64,000 nt of DNA from Acidobacteriota bacterium (GCA_016718135.1 JADKEF010000006.1:1-64000), one strand, 5' to 3'. Shown: positions 51,239-59,710, counted from the first letter of the stretch. The notes: generated by a model not told the origin, from the letters alone. Numbers and translations are program-made.

Positions 51239-52645
51239 ATGAAAACGCTCTACGACAAGATCTGGGATCGCCATCTCGTACACGCCGAAGTCGGTAAGCC
51301 TTCGCTGCTCTACATAGATCTGCATCTGATCCACGAAGTGACGAGTCCGCAGGCGTTTGAGGGATTGCGGCTCGCCGGACGCAAACTTCGCCGCCCCGAT
51401 CTCACATTCGGCACGATCGACCACGCGATTCCGACGGTCAACCGCAACCTGCCATTTAAAGACCCGATCGCCGCTCAGCAGGTCGCGACGCTTCGCGAAA
51501 ACTGTCGCGAATTCGGCGTAAAGCTCTACGACCTCGACCGCATCGAGCAGGGCATCATCCACGTCTTCGGCCCGGAGCAAGGCCTGACGCATCCCGGAAT
51601 GACGATCGTCTGCGGCGATTCGCACACTTCGACGCACGGTGCGTTTGGTGCCTTGGCATTCGGCATCGGCACGAGCGAGGTCGAGCATGTTTTTGCAACG
51701 CAGTGTTTGCAGCAGGACCGGGCAAAGAATTTTCGCATCAATGTCGAGGGTGAACTGCCCTTCGGCGTCACGTCAAAAGACATCATTCTCGGCATCATCA
51801 ACGAGATCGGTGCGAACGGCGGTGTCGGACACGTGATCGAATACGCCGGCTCGACCATTCGCGATCTGTCGATGGAAGGCCGCATGACGGTCTGCAATAT
51901 GAGCATCGAGGGCGGCGCCAAGGCAGGACTGATCGCTCCGGATGACACGACATTTGAATACGTAAGCGGGAAACCGTTTGCTCCGAAAGGTGAAGATTGG
52001 GAACGTGCGGTGGCTAATTGGAAGACTCTGACGACCGACGACGGGTCCCATTTTGACAAGATCGTCGATATCGACGCGGCCGCTCTCGAACCATTTGTCA
52101 CCTGGGGCACGTCACCGGATATGTCCGTCAAGGTCAGCGATAACGTGCCCGATCTGAGCCATGCCCGCGATGAGAATGAAGTGAGATCTTTCGAGCGAAT
52201 GTACCAGTACATGGGCCTCGAGCCTTCGCAGCCGATCGACAAGATCAACATCGACCGTGCGTTCATCGGCTCGTGTACAAATTCGCGTATCGAGGACCTC
52301 CGCGATGCCGCAAAGGTCGTAAAGGGCTACAACATCAGCAACCGCGTCAACGCGATGGTCGTGCCCGGCTCGATGCAGATAAAACGCCAGGCCGAAGAAG
52401 AAGGCCTCGCACGCATTTTCATCGACGCCGGTTTCGAATGGCGCGACGCCGGATGCTCGATGTGCCTCGCCATGAACGAGGACATCCTACAGCCCGGCGA
52501 ACGCTGCGCCTCGACAAGTAATCGCAACTTCGAAGGCCGCCAGGGCCGCGGCGGACGCACGCACCTTGTATCACCTATCATGGCCGCCGCCGCCGCAATA
52601 ACCGGCCATTTTGTTGATGTCAGAAACTGGAAGTTTAAGGATTGA
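51239..52645 (+). CDS. leuC: 3-isopropylmalate dehydratase large subunit
   Basis: A 468-residue aconitase-family subunit with a [4Fe-4S] cluster. Ligand motifs: FIGSCTNSRIEDL and the CSMC pair in AGCSMCLAMNEDIL. GDSHTSTHGAFGALAFGIGT and RNFEGRQGRGGRTHLVSP are family signatures. Works with LeuD to isomerise isopropylmalate. Confidence 0.97.
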   Translation: MKTLYDKIWDRHLVHAEVGKPSLLYIDLHLIHEVTSPQAFEGLRLAGRKLRRPDLTFGTIDHAIPTVNRNLPFKDPIAAQQVATLRENCREFGVKLYDLDRIEQGIIHVFGPEQGLTHPGMTIVCGDSHTSTHGAFGALAFGIGTSEVEHVFATQCLQQDRAKNFRINVEGELPFGVTSKDIILGIINEIGANGGVGHVIEYAGSTIRDLSMEGRMTVCNMSIEGGAKAGLIAPDDTTFEYVSGKPFAPKGEDWERAVANWKTLTTDDGSHFDKIVDIDAAALEPFVTWGTSPDMSVKVSDNVPDLSHARDENEVRSFERMYQYMGLEPSQPIDKINIDRAFIGSCTNSRIEDLRDAAKVVKGYNISNRVNAMVVPGSMQIKRQAEEEGLARIFIDAGFEWRDAGCSMCLAMNEDILQPGERCASTSNRNFEGRQGRGGRTHLVSPIMAAAAAITGHFVDVRNWKFKD

Positions 52646-52648
52646 CCT

Positions 52649-53239
52649 GTGGATAAGTTCGAAACAATTAAGGGACTGGTCGCACCGCTATTCCAGGCGA
52701 ATATCGACACGGACCAGATCATTCCGAAGCAGTTCCTCACGAGAATTGAGCGAACCGGTTACGGCGCGTTCTTGTTCAACGACTGGCGACTAAATTCCGA
52801 CGGATCGCCCAAACCCAACTTTGTGCTAAATGACCAGCGTTACGCCGGAGCTTCGATCCTTGTCGCCGGTGCAAATTTCGGCTGCGGCTCGTCGCGTGAA
52901 CATGCACCTTGGAGTTTGTTGGACTACGGATTCCGCGTCGTGATCGCTCCGAGTTTTGGCGATATCTTTTTTAACAACAGTCTCAAAAACGGCCTCTTGC
53001 CAGTTCGTCTCGACGAGAAAATTGTCAATCGACTCGTCGAAGACACGCAAACAATCGACGGCTATTCCCTCACCATCGATCTCGAAAACAAAACGGTCGC
53101 CGATGCATCGGGTGTTATTGCGACCTTCGAGATCGACGAATTCCGCCGCTACTGCCTCCTCAACGGCCTCGATGATATCGGGCTCACGCTTCAGCACGAA
53201 GAGAAGATCACAGCTTTCGAATCGAAAGCCGGACGCTAA
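52649..53239 (+). CDS. leuD: 3-isopropylmalate dehydratase small subunit
   Basis: A 196-residue swivelling-domain partner of LeuC: ANIDTDQIIPKQFL near residue 17 and GANFGCGSSREHAPWSLLDY near 76. It starts with GTG three bases after leuC. Last gene of the leu operon. Confidence 0.96.
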   Translation: MDKFETIKGLVAPLFQANIDTDQIIPKQFLTRIERTGYGAFLFNDWRLNSDGSPKPNFVLNDQRYAGASILVAGANFGCGSSREHAPWSLLDYGFRVVIAPSFGDIFFNNSLKNGLLPVRLDEKIVNRLVEDTQTIDGYSLTIDLENKTVADASGVIATFEIDEFRRYCLLNGLDDIGLTLQHEEKITAFESKAGR

Positions 53240-53299
53240 CGATTAGCCCGCCCGCCGCCAAATAAGCTAAAATATTGTGTTTTGGGGCTAAACACCATT

Positions 53300-54433
53300 A
53301 TGGGCTTTTCAACCGTAGCTATTCACGCGGGCAACGAACCCGATCCGAGCACCGGAGCGGTCAGCGTTCCGATCTACCAGACATCGACCTACGCTCAGGA
53401 CGGCCTTGGCAGGCATAAGGGATATGAGTATGCACGTACCCAGAATCCTACCCGGTCGGCTTTGGAGAAGAACATTGCGGCTCTCGAGGGTGCGAAATTC
53501 GGCTTTGCATTTGCGTCAGGAATGGCGGCGATCGATACGACGCTGAAGTTGGTAAAGAGTGGTGATCATGTCATTCTTGGCGATAACACCTACGGCGGAA
53601 CGTTTAGGCTTTTCAACCGGATCCTTGTCGATTACGGCATCGAATTCGACCTCGCTGATACGTCGGATATCTCAAATCTGGAGAAAGCCTTTAAGCCAAA
53701 CACAAAGATGGTCTTCGTCGAGACACCGACAAATCCGGTAATGACGGTGACCGATCTCAAAGCGGTTTCTGATATCTCGCACGCTCACGGAGCAAAGGTC
53801 ATCTGCGACAACACTTTCATGTCGCCGTATTTTCAACGTCCGATCGAGTTTGGCGTAGATATTGTCGTCCATTCGACAACAAAATACCTTAATGGCCACT
53901 CGGACAGTGTCGGCGGCTTTGTCGCCCTCAACGACGAGAAAGACGCGGAGTGGATCGGCTTCGTGCAAAACGGCATCGGAGCCATATTGTCGCCAATGGA
54001 TTCGTTTCTCGTACTTCGCGGCACGAAGACATTGGCCGTCCGCATGGAAGCTCACGACAAGAACGGCCGGGTGGTTGCCAATTTCCTTGCCGAGCACCCG
54101 CGTGTCGAGAAAGTCTATTATCCGGGCCTCGTCTCGCATCCGCAGCACGAGCTTGCGAAACGCCAGCAGAGTGGCTTTGGCGGTATGGTCTCATTCGAAA
54201 CAGGTTCGCTCGACAACGCCCGCAAGGTGCTCGAGGGCGTAAAACTTTGCACGCTGGGCGAGAGCCTTGGAGGCGTTGAATCATTGATCTCACATCCTGC
54301 ATCGATGACGCACGCGTCGGTGCCTGCCGAGACACGTGATAAACTTGGCATTACCGACGGCCTGGTTCGCATCTCCGTTGGCATCGAAGATGTAGAAGAT
54401 ATCCTTGCCGATCTCGATCAGGCTCTCAGCTAA
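53300..54433 (+). CDS. Cystathionine gamma-synthase / gamma-lyase family PLP enzyme
   Basis: A 377-residue Cys/Met-metabolism PLP enzyme. Segments: STVAIHAGNEPDPSTGAV start, YEYARTQNPTR, GFAFASGMAAI, and the PLP lysine in HSTTKYLNGHSD, ending in a regular C-terminal domain (LISHPASMTHASV). Synthase and lyase cannot be separated by eye. A TTG at 53282 opens the frame, but the ATG at 53300 gives the family N terminus. It follows leuD by 60 bases. Confidence 0.92.
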   Translation: MGFSTVAIHAGNEPDPSTGAVSVPIYQTSTYAQDGLGRHKGYEYARTQNPTRSALEKNIAALEGAKFGFAFASGMAAIDTTLKLVKSGDHVILGDNTYGGTFRLFNRILVDYGIEFDLADTSDISNLEKAFKPNTKMVFVETPTNPVMTVTDLKAVSDISHAHGAKVICDNTFMSPYFQRPIEFGVDIVVHSTTKYLNGHSDSVGGFVALNDEKDAEWIGFVQNGIGAILSPMDSFLVLRGTKTLAVRMEAHDKNGRVVANFLAEHPRVEKVYYPGLVSHPQHELAKRQQSGFGGMVSFETGSLDNARKVLEGVKLCTLGESLGGVESLISHPASMTHASVPAETRDKLGITDGLVRISVGIEDVEDILADLDQALS

Positions 54434-54542
54434 ACGGAGCGTTTAACATTTCGGGTTTCGATTTTTGACCGTTTTTCGTGTAAATTTGACGTAACTTATC
54501 CGCGGTCTTTTTGCGCCGCGATCTTAGGATTCTAACCGATCT

Positions 54543-55505
54543 ATGTCCACTGTTGAGATACACGCCGTTTCGCATATCGGCCGGGTTCGTAAGGGTAATG
54601 AGGACAACTACCTCTTGCTGGATATCGGGCGCGAAAAGGCATGGACGAGTTCGCAGGCCGACGGCGAATTCGTTATTGAGTCGCAAACATTTGATGTCAA
54701 TGCCCATGGTTCTGTGATGGCCGTCTCGGACGGTATGGGCGGGGCACTCGCCGGCGAAGTTGCGAGTACGATGGCGGTCGAGACCGTCAGCGAAAAGCTT
54801 CTCGACGTCCCGTCTGACGACACACTTACTCCCGAGGAACAGGATCACTACCTCATCAGCCGTCTCTATGACGCGACCGTTTTTGCGAATTATCTTATCC
54901 ACACGCAGGGACGGACCGATCCGCAGTTTCAGGGAATGGGCGCGACCTTTACAGGCATCTGCGTTACTCCAGAGTTTGCAGATATTATCCAGGTCGGAGA
55001 CAGTCGGGCTTACTTAGTGAGAAACGGCCGAATCTATCAGGTAACGAAAGATCAATCACTCGTCCAGCAGCTGATCGACGCTCAGCAGATCTCTGTTGAA
55101 GAAGCCGAGACCCACACACTCAAGAACGTCATCCTGCAAGCCCTCGGTGCTCAGAACGAGATCTATCCGGTCTCAGCCCGAGTAGTTCCATGTAAGAACG
55201 ATGTCTTCTTGCTTTGCAGTGATGGCCTGTCGAATAAGGTAAGTGCGACGGAGATGCAGCAGATCGTGCTCGACAATTTTGATAATCTCGAAAACGCCTG
55301 TGCTGAACTCGTCAAACTCGCTAACGCCAATGGCGGGGAGGATAATATCACCGTTATTCTCTCGAGATTCAAGGGCGACGATCTGGCAGAGCCTACGGAT
55401 GAGGGAGTAAAGCTAGAGCTCATCGATCTCGGCGGAATTCACGATACGGCAGATCAGGATGTTGGTTCAGAAGACACGACTGAGATAATGAACAAAGAAT
55501 CGTAG
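54543..55505 (+). CDS. PP2C-type serine/threonine protein phosphatase
   Basis: A 320-residue soluble phosphatase. Metal-site motifs: HIGRVRKGNEDN (about 11), VSDGMGGALAGE (about 62), SDGLSNKVSA and NGGEDNITVIL (about 266). No receptor or membrane domain, so it resembles the Stp/PrpC group that reverses Hanks-type kinase phosphorylation. No kinase gene is adjacent. It converges with nfeD, with nine bases between them. Confidence 0.9.
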   Translation: MSTVEIHAVSHIGRVRKGNEDNYLLLDIGREKAWTSSQADGEFVIESQTFDVNAHGSVMAVSDGMGGALAGEVASTMAVETVSEKLLDVPSDDTLTPEEQDHYLISRLYDATVFANYLIHTQGRTDPQFQGMGATFTGICVTPEFADIIQVGDSRAYLVRNGRIYQVTKDQSLVQQLIDAQQISVEEAETHTLKNVILQALGAQNEIYPVSARVVPCKNDVFLLCSDGLSNKVSATEMQQIVLDNFDNLENACAELVKLANANGGEDNITVILSRFKGDDLAEPTDEGVKLELIDLGGIHDTADQDVGSEDTTEIMNKES

Positions 55506-55514
55506 CTTTGACCT

Positions 55515-55994
55515 TCATGCGTCTTGCCGCCATCCGGGCAACTCGTTTGTGACACGCCTCACATAGATCGACGATCCCCTTACCTCTACAACCTCGACCT
55601 TTTCACCGGCGATCAGCTTGGTATCCCCATCGATCGGGAAAGCTGTCCACGTCGAGCCGTATACCTTAACGGCCCCTTCATTCATCGAACCGTCGCTCGC
55701 GATCGTTACCGTACCGATCTTTCCCGGGAGCGAATCGACACCTGTCTTGACGCGATCTTTTTCGTCGTGCGCAAAGTAATTCGCAAGAATCGTCTTTGAC
55801 ATTACCGTTAGCCCGATCGACACCGCCGCAAAAACCAAGAACTGCAGCAAGAAACCACCGCCTAATAGACCTACCAATGCGGCCGCTACTGCTCCGATGC
55901 CAAACCAAAGGAGTACGAATCCAAGCGTAAACACCTCAGCGACAATCAAGGCTACGCCGAGCACGATCCACAAGATCCACGCATATTGTTCCAT
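55515..55994 (-). CDS. NfeD-like membrane protein
   Basis: A 159-residue protein with three or four N-terminal membrane helices (WILWIVLGVALIVAEVFTLG, then two more to about 70) and a C-terminal OB-like domain (about 85-150: GKIGTVTIASDGSMNEGAVKVYG). NfeD proteins pair with stomatin/flotillin-type SPFH proteins in membrane organisation. No such gene is adjacent. A likely monocistronic unit, divergent from tRNA-Leu. Confidence 0.88.
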   Translation of the reverse strand: MEQYAWILWIVLGVALIVAEVFTLGFVLLWFGIGAVAAALVGLLGGGFLLQFLVFAAVSIGLTVMSKTILANYFAHDEKDRVKTGVDSLPGKIGTVTIASDGSMNEGAVKVYGSTWTAFPIDGDTKLIAGEKVEVVEVRGSSIYVRRVTNELPGWRQDA

Positions 55995-56084
55995 ATAAAT
56001 AGCCGTCCCCGACCGTTCTGCCTAGAATCATAGCACAGCCTTTTTTGAAACCTGCCCGCTGCGGTGTTAATCTCTAAATCGCGT

Positions 56085-56171
56085 GCTGGGGTGGCGGAAT
56101 TGGTAGACGCCCAGGACTTAAAATCCTGTGTCCTTAGGGACGTACGGGTTCGATTCCCGTCCCCAGTACCA
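56085..56171 (+). tRNA. tRNA-Leu (anticodon UAA)
   Basis: An 87-base class II tRNA with encoded CCA. Acceptor GCTGGGG pairs with CCCCAGT (the first pair is G-U). The D loop holds AATTGGTAGACGC, the anticodon loop is CTTAAAA with TAA, a long variable arm (TGTCCTTAGGGACGT) follows, and the T arm has GGTTCGATTCC. Discriminator A is as expected for Leu. A TTGAAA at 56045 may be its -35 element. Confidence 0.97.
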
Positions 56172-56200
56172 ATTTAACTTATTTATTTAGATACTTTCTG

Positions 56201-56231
56201 GATCGAGCCTCGAACGGCTTGGTCTTTTTTT
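56201..56231 (+). terminator. Rho-independent terminator after tRNA-Leu
   Basis: GATCGAGCC (56201-56209) pairs with GGCTTGGTC (56216-56224), nine bases with two G-T pairs, followed by seven T. It ends the tRNA transcript. The next 109 bases to the radical SAM gene hold nothing I recognise. Confidence 0.8.
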
Positions 56232-56340
56232 GAGATACGCTTCGTGGAAATTCTTGTGGAGCTTTCCGTCCTATTTCGTTACCACTAAGCCGCACTCAAG
56301 AGGGTGGCCCTTCGGCAGTATGGCGTTGCTCAACACTGCT

Positions 56341-57528
56341 TTACCCATTGGCCGTTAGCAGGGCCGCCACCAGCTCGGGGGAGACGTTAGGATGCCGGGA
56401 GCCAAGCGATCTATTTCCCAGCAATCCCACCGCTACACTTTCGGTATGACGGAAGAGTTGCTTATAGAATGAGCAAAAGGGATCCTTTTCGTTGAGGGTT
56501 TTCTTATAGGTGTACGTTCGAACTGGACAGCCTCCATGACACATCGAGAGAAAGTCACACTCAATGCAATCCTTGTCGATGATCGCGAGCGGCCGGTCAA
56601 GAAATGCCTTGCGGGCAGGGCTTTTAGCAAGGAGATCGGCCAAACTATCTGATTCGAAAATGTTGCCAAAGAAATATTCGGGGTAACTTGTAACCCAGCA
56701 ATCACATTGAGCGACGAAACCGCGAGCGTCGATGGCGATGAATTCGTCTGCGCAGTTCGACTGCCAAATGCACGGGAGTGAGTTTGGCTCATTCGAAAAA
56801 CGAGCGACGATCTGATCGACCGGACTGAGGTTTATCCCCTTGCCGTATCCGCGCTTGATCCAAATGTCGGTCAGCTCATTAAAGAATCGGGCCAGTCCAT
56901 CGTTTTCCAGCGCTATATCTTCTTTTGTAGTATTATCCTCGCCGCCGGGAAACGGAGTGTTCACCTGAAAGTTGGTAATGCCGAGCTCATCTACAAAATA
57001 TGAATAGAAGGCTTCGGCTCCAAGCTCTAGTGTCCGCTGATTGGTGACCGCGATGACGCCAACGCCTATCCCGGCTTCGCGGGCGGCTTGCACATTTCGC
57101 ATCCAGACCTTTGTGTAGTCATCCGGCCCGCCCTTGAAAAGTTTTCGATATAGATTAGGGTAATCCATCGACGTGCCGACACTGTTACCGAACATCTTTT
57201 TGATGATGTCGTTCCAGCGGGGATGATAGGCGATCATGTTGGTCTGGAGGCCATGATCGATCCGCTTTCCGCGTTCATCGGCAAGCTTCTCGATAATGTC
57301 AAAAGCCTTTTCGAACCATTCGACGGGCATCGTCATTATCTCGCCGCCCTGCCAATGCAGCATCAGCGACCCGATATGTGCCCCGTCCATAAAGTCGAGA
57401 AGCTTCGTGATCACCGATGTCAGCTGATCGTGCGTCATTCGATCATCGGTCTTGTCTTCAAAGCAATACTCACAATTTACGTTACATTTATTTGTTGGAA
57501 GAAAGATGACTTGGAGATGATTCCTCAT
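56341..57528 (-). CDS. Radical SAM/SPASM peptide maturase
   Basis: A 395-residue radical SAM enzyme. The SAM-cluster motif is C15-x3-C19-x2-C22 (NKCNVNCEYCF), and the Gly-rich WQGGEIM segment follows. The C-terminal SPASM region has CIWQSNC, CDCW and the hallmark CIECDFLSMCHGGC (about 322-335: CxxC-x5-CxxxC) followed by FCSFYKQ, so two auxiliary clusters are likely. Enzymes of this build install thioether, carbon-carbon or ether crosslinks in RiPP precursors. Its start overlaps the SPASM partner gene by four bases (ATGA) and the precursor gene lies two genes upstream. Probable role: crosslinking the W-V/I-N motifs of that precursor. Confidence 0.88.
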   Translation of the reverse strand: MRNHLQVIFLPTNKCNVNCEYCFEDKTDDRMTHDQLTSVITKLLDFMDGAHIGSLMLHWQGGEIMTMPVEWFEKAFDIIEKLADERGKRIDHGLQTNMIAYHPRWNDIIKKMFGNSVGTSMDYPNLYRKLFKGGPDDYTKVWMRNVQAAREAGIGVGVIAVTNQRTLELGAEAFYSYFVDELGITNFQVNTPFPGGEDNTTKEDIALENDGLARFFNELTDIWIKRGYGKGINLSPVDQIVARFSNEPNSLPCIWQSNCADEFIAIDARGFVAQCDCWVTSYPEYFFGNIFESDSLADLLAKSPARKAFLDRPLAIIDKDCIECDFLSMCHGGCPVRTYTYKKTLNEKDPFCSFYKQLFRHTESVAVGLLGNRSLGSRHPNVSPELVAALLTANG

Positions 57529-58334
57529 AATGGCTGTGGTCCTCCTTGCACCGCGATCATTGAAGCGACATCTCCCCTCAACTCCTCAGCAGCCGCTTCG
57601 ATAGTCGCGAAAAGGATTTTCACCCCTCGACAGTTGTAATCAGCGTCAGGCCATTTGAAATAGCCGCCGCATCTTGTCTCGAATTCACAAGCGGAGCAAT
57701 CGGAACTACCGTTGGACGGTGTTCTCGACGCGGGATCGCTGCCCGCGAATCGCGGCGAAACAGTTTCTTCGCCTTCATCCGAGATAAATCGAAAATGATC
57801 GGGGTCGTCTTCCTGTATCATCCAAAGGCTTGTCGGCTCCTGTCGATAGGACGATAGGAACAGGCTGTGAAAGTACTCGATCGGCTGCGAAATACCGGAA
57901 CGATGAAGGTACATATCGAGCACCTGCGACATCTCTTCGATAAGGACGTCATCGGGTTGGCCCACGACCAGCTTGACCGCAAAATTCAGGGCTGCGGCAA
58001 GTTTTACAGCCTTTATGAATCCGGGCTTGACCGCGATCGAGACCCTTATCGGGTGTTTGTCCAGAAGTTTTGAGAAGTGATAGAGAAGCGGAAATTCTTG
58101 AACCGGATCGTTGATCAGTATGTCCAGTGGAACGTCCTCGCCCCAATCCGCAAAGCCGTTGAGATTTGCCGGCTCGATGCCAGCGGAAGGCAGTTGAATA
58201 AACTGCAGATTTTCCCGATCGCTGTCCGGTAGCACCTCAGCGATATTGTTAAGCTCTAAAGCCCGCACGACGACACGCCGGTCCCGGTAATGTGGAACTA
58301 GATGCACCGGGATGTTGTAGATCAGTGAGTTCAT
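57525..58334 (-). CDS. SPASM-like partner protein without the radical SAM motif
   Basis: A 269-residue protein. The C-terminal C213-x2-C216-x5-C222-x12-C235 (SDCSACEFETRCGG, then DYNCRG) resembles a SPASM auxiliary-cluster site. There is no Cys before 213, so the CxxxCxxC site for SAM cleavage is absent. The N-terminal two-thirds alternate strands and helices (VRALELNN, DVPLDILINDP, IRVSIAVKPGFIKA), which suits a degenerate TIM barrel. It is likely a non-catalytic partner or substrate adaptor of the maturase, with which it is translationally coupled. The family is not one I recognise by name. Confidence 0.75.
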   Translation of the reverse strand: MNSLIYNIPVHLVPHYRDRRVVVRALELNNIAEVLPDSDRENLQFIQLPSAGIEPANLNGFADWGEDVPLDILINDPVQEFPLLYHFSKLLDKHPIRVSIAVKPGFIKAVKLAAALNFAVKLVVGQPDDVLIEEMSQVLDMYLHRSGISQPIEYFHSLFLSSYRQEPTSLWMIQEDDPDHFRFISDEGEETVSPRFAGSDPASRTPSNGSSDCSACEFETRCGGYFKWPDADYNCRGVKILFATIEAAAEELRGDVASMIAVQGGPQPL

Positions 58335-58372
58335 TCTTCCCCGCGAGGTACCCGGACGAACAGTTTTTCGGT

Positions 58373-58407
58373 ATCCGGCATCGGGTCAGTTCGAACCGAT
58401 GCCGGAT
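58373..58407 (-). promoter_or_regulatory. Strong hairpin between precursor gene and maturation genes
   Basis: ATCCGGCATCGG (58373-58384) and CCGATGCCGGAT (58396-58407) are perfect 12-bp inverted arms with an 11-base loop. The hairpin lies in the 99-base gap after the precursor stop and has no T-run. It probably protects or processes the precursor message, or lowers read-through into the enzyme genes. Confidence 0.6.
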
Positions 58408-58433
58408 GCGTAATACAGACGAGGGCCTTGAGA

Positions 58434-58796
58434 TCAATACCTATTGATCCATCCGCCGCGAGTGTTGACCCAAGCGCCGCCTGCCCTATTCACCCAGCCG
58501 GCCCCATTCACCCATCCACCGGACTTGTTAACCCAGGTGCCGCTGCCGCCGCCGGTCTTGTTGACCCAACCGCCGCTGCCGCCTCCTCGGGCATTCACCC
58601 AGGCTCCGCCGCCGCCATTGACCCAGCCGGCGGCGTCTGTCGGTCCGACAATGCCGCCAAGAGCGGCTCCACCGATTATGATCGCTGACCACCGGCCCAA
58701 GCTACGAAGAAAATCTCGTCGCGAACTCAGATCGCCAGGTTCATTTTCATCGGGCTTGACCTCGATCTCATCATTCTTATTTTTTTTGTCACTCAT
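58434..58796 (-). CDS. Candidate RiPP precursor: Tat signal plus eight W-[VI]-N motifs
   Basis: A 120-residue protein in three parts. Residues 1-23 are charged (Lys, Asp, Glu). Residues 24-30 (SSRRDFL) are a twin-arginine motif, followed by a hydrophobic stretch (36-50) and a possible cleavage after A55. Residues 56-120 are a Gly-rich tail with eight W-V-N or W-I-N motifs; the Trp are at 58, 66, 77, 88, 95, 101, 109 and 116, separated by Gly, Ala, Ser and single basic residues. Aromatic-x-Asn triplets are known targets of radical SAM enzymes that form three-residue cyclophanes. A GGGAGG site precedes the ATG. It is followed by a SPASM partner and a radical SAM maturase. A structural Gly-rich wall protein is the alternative. 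Confidence 0.82.
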   Translation of the reverse strand: MSDKKNKNDEIEVKPDENEPGDLSSRRDFLRSLGRWSAIIIGGAALGGIVGPTDAAGWVNGGGGAWVNARGGGSGGWVNKTGGGSGTWVNKSGGWVNGAGWVNRAGGAWVNTRGGWINRY

Positions 58797-58864
58797 ATAT
58801 GCCTCCCTGACCTAATTCAGAAGCAAGAATCAACTTGCTCAGATATTTTGATGAATAAGGCTGC

Positions 58865-59461
58865 CTATTTCTTATCCTCGGGACTACTTTTCGCTTCCGC
58901 CTTTTTTGCATCAGGAGGCGGTCCCGCATTTGTCGCATTGGACATGTGTAGCATAATGAATTTCCACCCGTCTGCCTGCTTCACAGCGGTAGCTGAAACA
59001 TTAAGGACATATTCCCGTTTGGCGCCATTTTTCGAATCTTTCGCATCGCAGGTCGCGGCAAACCAAGCCATCTTGCCTGCCTCGTCCATGCCACCTTCTT
59101 TCCATGCGCAGCCAGGTTCAAAGGTGCCCTTGTCATAATCTTTCAAAATTTCGGTATAGGCACTCTTGATCGCCTCTGTTCCGAGAAATCGCTCGCCGGC
59201 TCCGGATCCGAGCAACACGACCTTTGGATCGGTCGAGAATGTCGCCATCACTCCGTCCAGACTCTGGTCATTAAGCGCTTTGTCGTGCGCTACCAAGAGT
59301 GCCTTTGCCTCTTCGACAGCTTTGGGATCGATCGCCTTGTTAGCGCCGGCGGCGTTCGTGTTCGCCGTATTCTTAACTTCCGGTTGCTGTGCCGCCTGAC
59401 ACCCAAATATGAACACCCCTGCGAGAACAATGGCAACAATTTTAAGTTTCTTTTTCTGCAT
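58865..59461 (-). CDS. Lipoprotein with NTF2/SnoaL-like domain
   Basis: A 198-residue protein with a lipobox (VFIFGC, Cys about 21), an Asn/Ala linker, and an NTF2-like DUF4440-type domain (about 50-180: AKALLVAHDKALNDQSLDGV, ATFSTDPKVVLLGSG, DGWKFIMLHMSN). The tail is charged. It would sit on the outer side of a membrane. It is the first gene of the unit that also encodes the W-V-N precursor (68-base gap), behind a CTGTCA/TGACAG dyad and with AGGAGGA before the ATG. It may bind the exported product; this is inference. Confidence 0.82.
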   Translation of the reverse strand: MQKKKLKIVAIVLAGVFIFGCQAAQQPEVKNTANTNAAGANKAIDPKAVEEAKALLVAHDKALNDQSLDGVMATFSTDPKVVLLGSGAGERFLGTEAIKSAYTEILKDYDKGTFEPGCAWKEGGMDEAGKMAWFAATCDAKDSKNGAKREYVLNVSATAVKQADGWKFIMLHMSNATNAGPPPDAKKAEAKSSPEDKK

Positions 59462-59604
59462 AGTTCCTCCTGATCAAGTTATGGCCTCCGATCTGCCTCA
59501 TTTACCAGTGAACGCCGGAACGGCTTTCCTAGCACAGAAGCCCTTAGGCCGTGTTTTTTTCGAACCCTTCCTTTCCATTCTCACAAAGACTAGCTTGCAA
59601 ACAA

Positions 59605-59620
59605 CTGTCATTTCTGACAG
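59605..59620. promoter_or_regulatory. CTGTCA-N4-TGACAG dyad, copy 1
   Basis: CTGTCATTTCTGACAG is a perfect 6+4+6 dyad, 144 bases upstream of the lipoprotein/precursor operon on the minus strand. It recurs at 59695 and 60946. Confidence 0.65.
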
Positions 59621-59694
59621 GGCGAGAAGATTAATATCGGCGGCCCCAGAAAATAATATGAGCTCCGGCAAAGTTATGAATTCAGCACGATATC

Positions 59695-59710
59695 CTGTCA
59701 AAAATGACAG
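59695..59710. promoter_or_regulatory. CTGTCA-N4-TGACAG dyad, copy 2
   Basis: CTGTCAAAAATGACAG is a perfect 6+4+6 dyad centred 90 bases from copy 1 and about 125 bases before the OmpA-like gene on the plus strand. It probably serves one or both divergent units. Confidence 0.65.

Noticed and set aside
51526..52266. 246-codon open frame antisense to leuC
   Set aside because: leuC is certain from its iron-sulfur motifs; the reverse frame shows only Ser/Pro-rich low-quality sequence.
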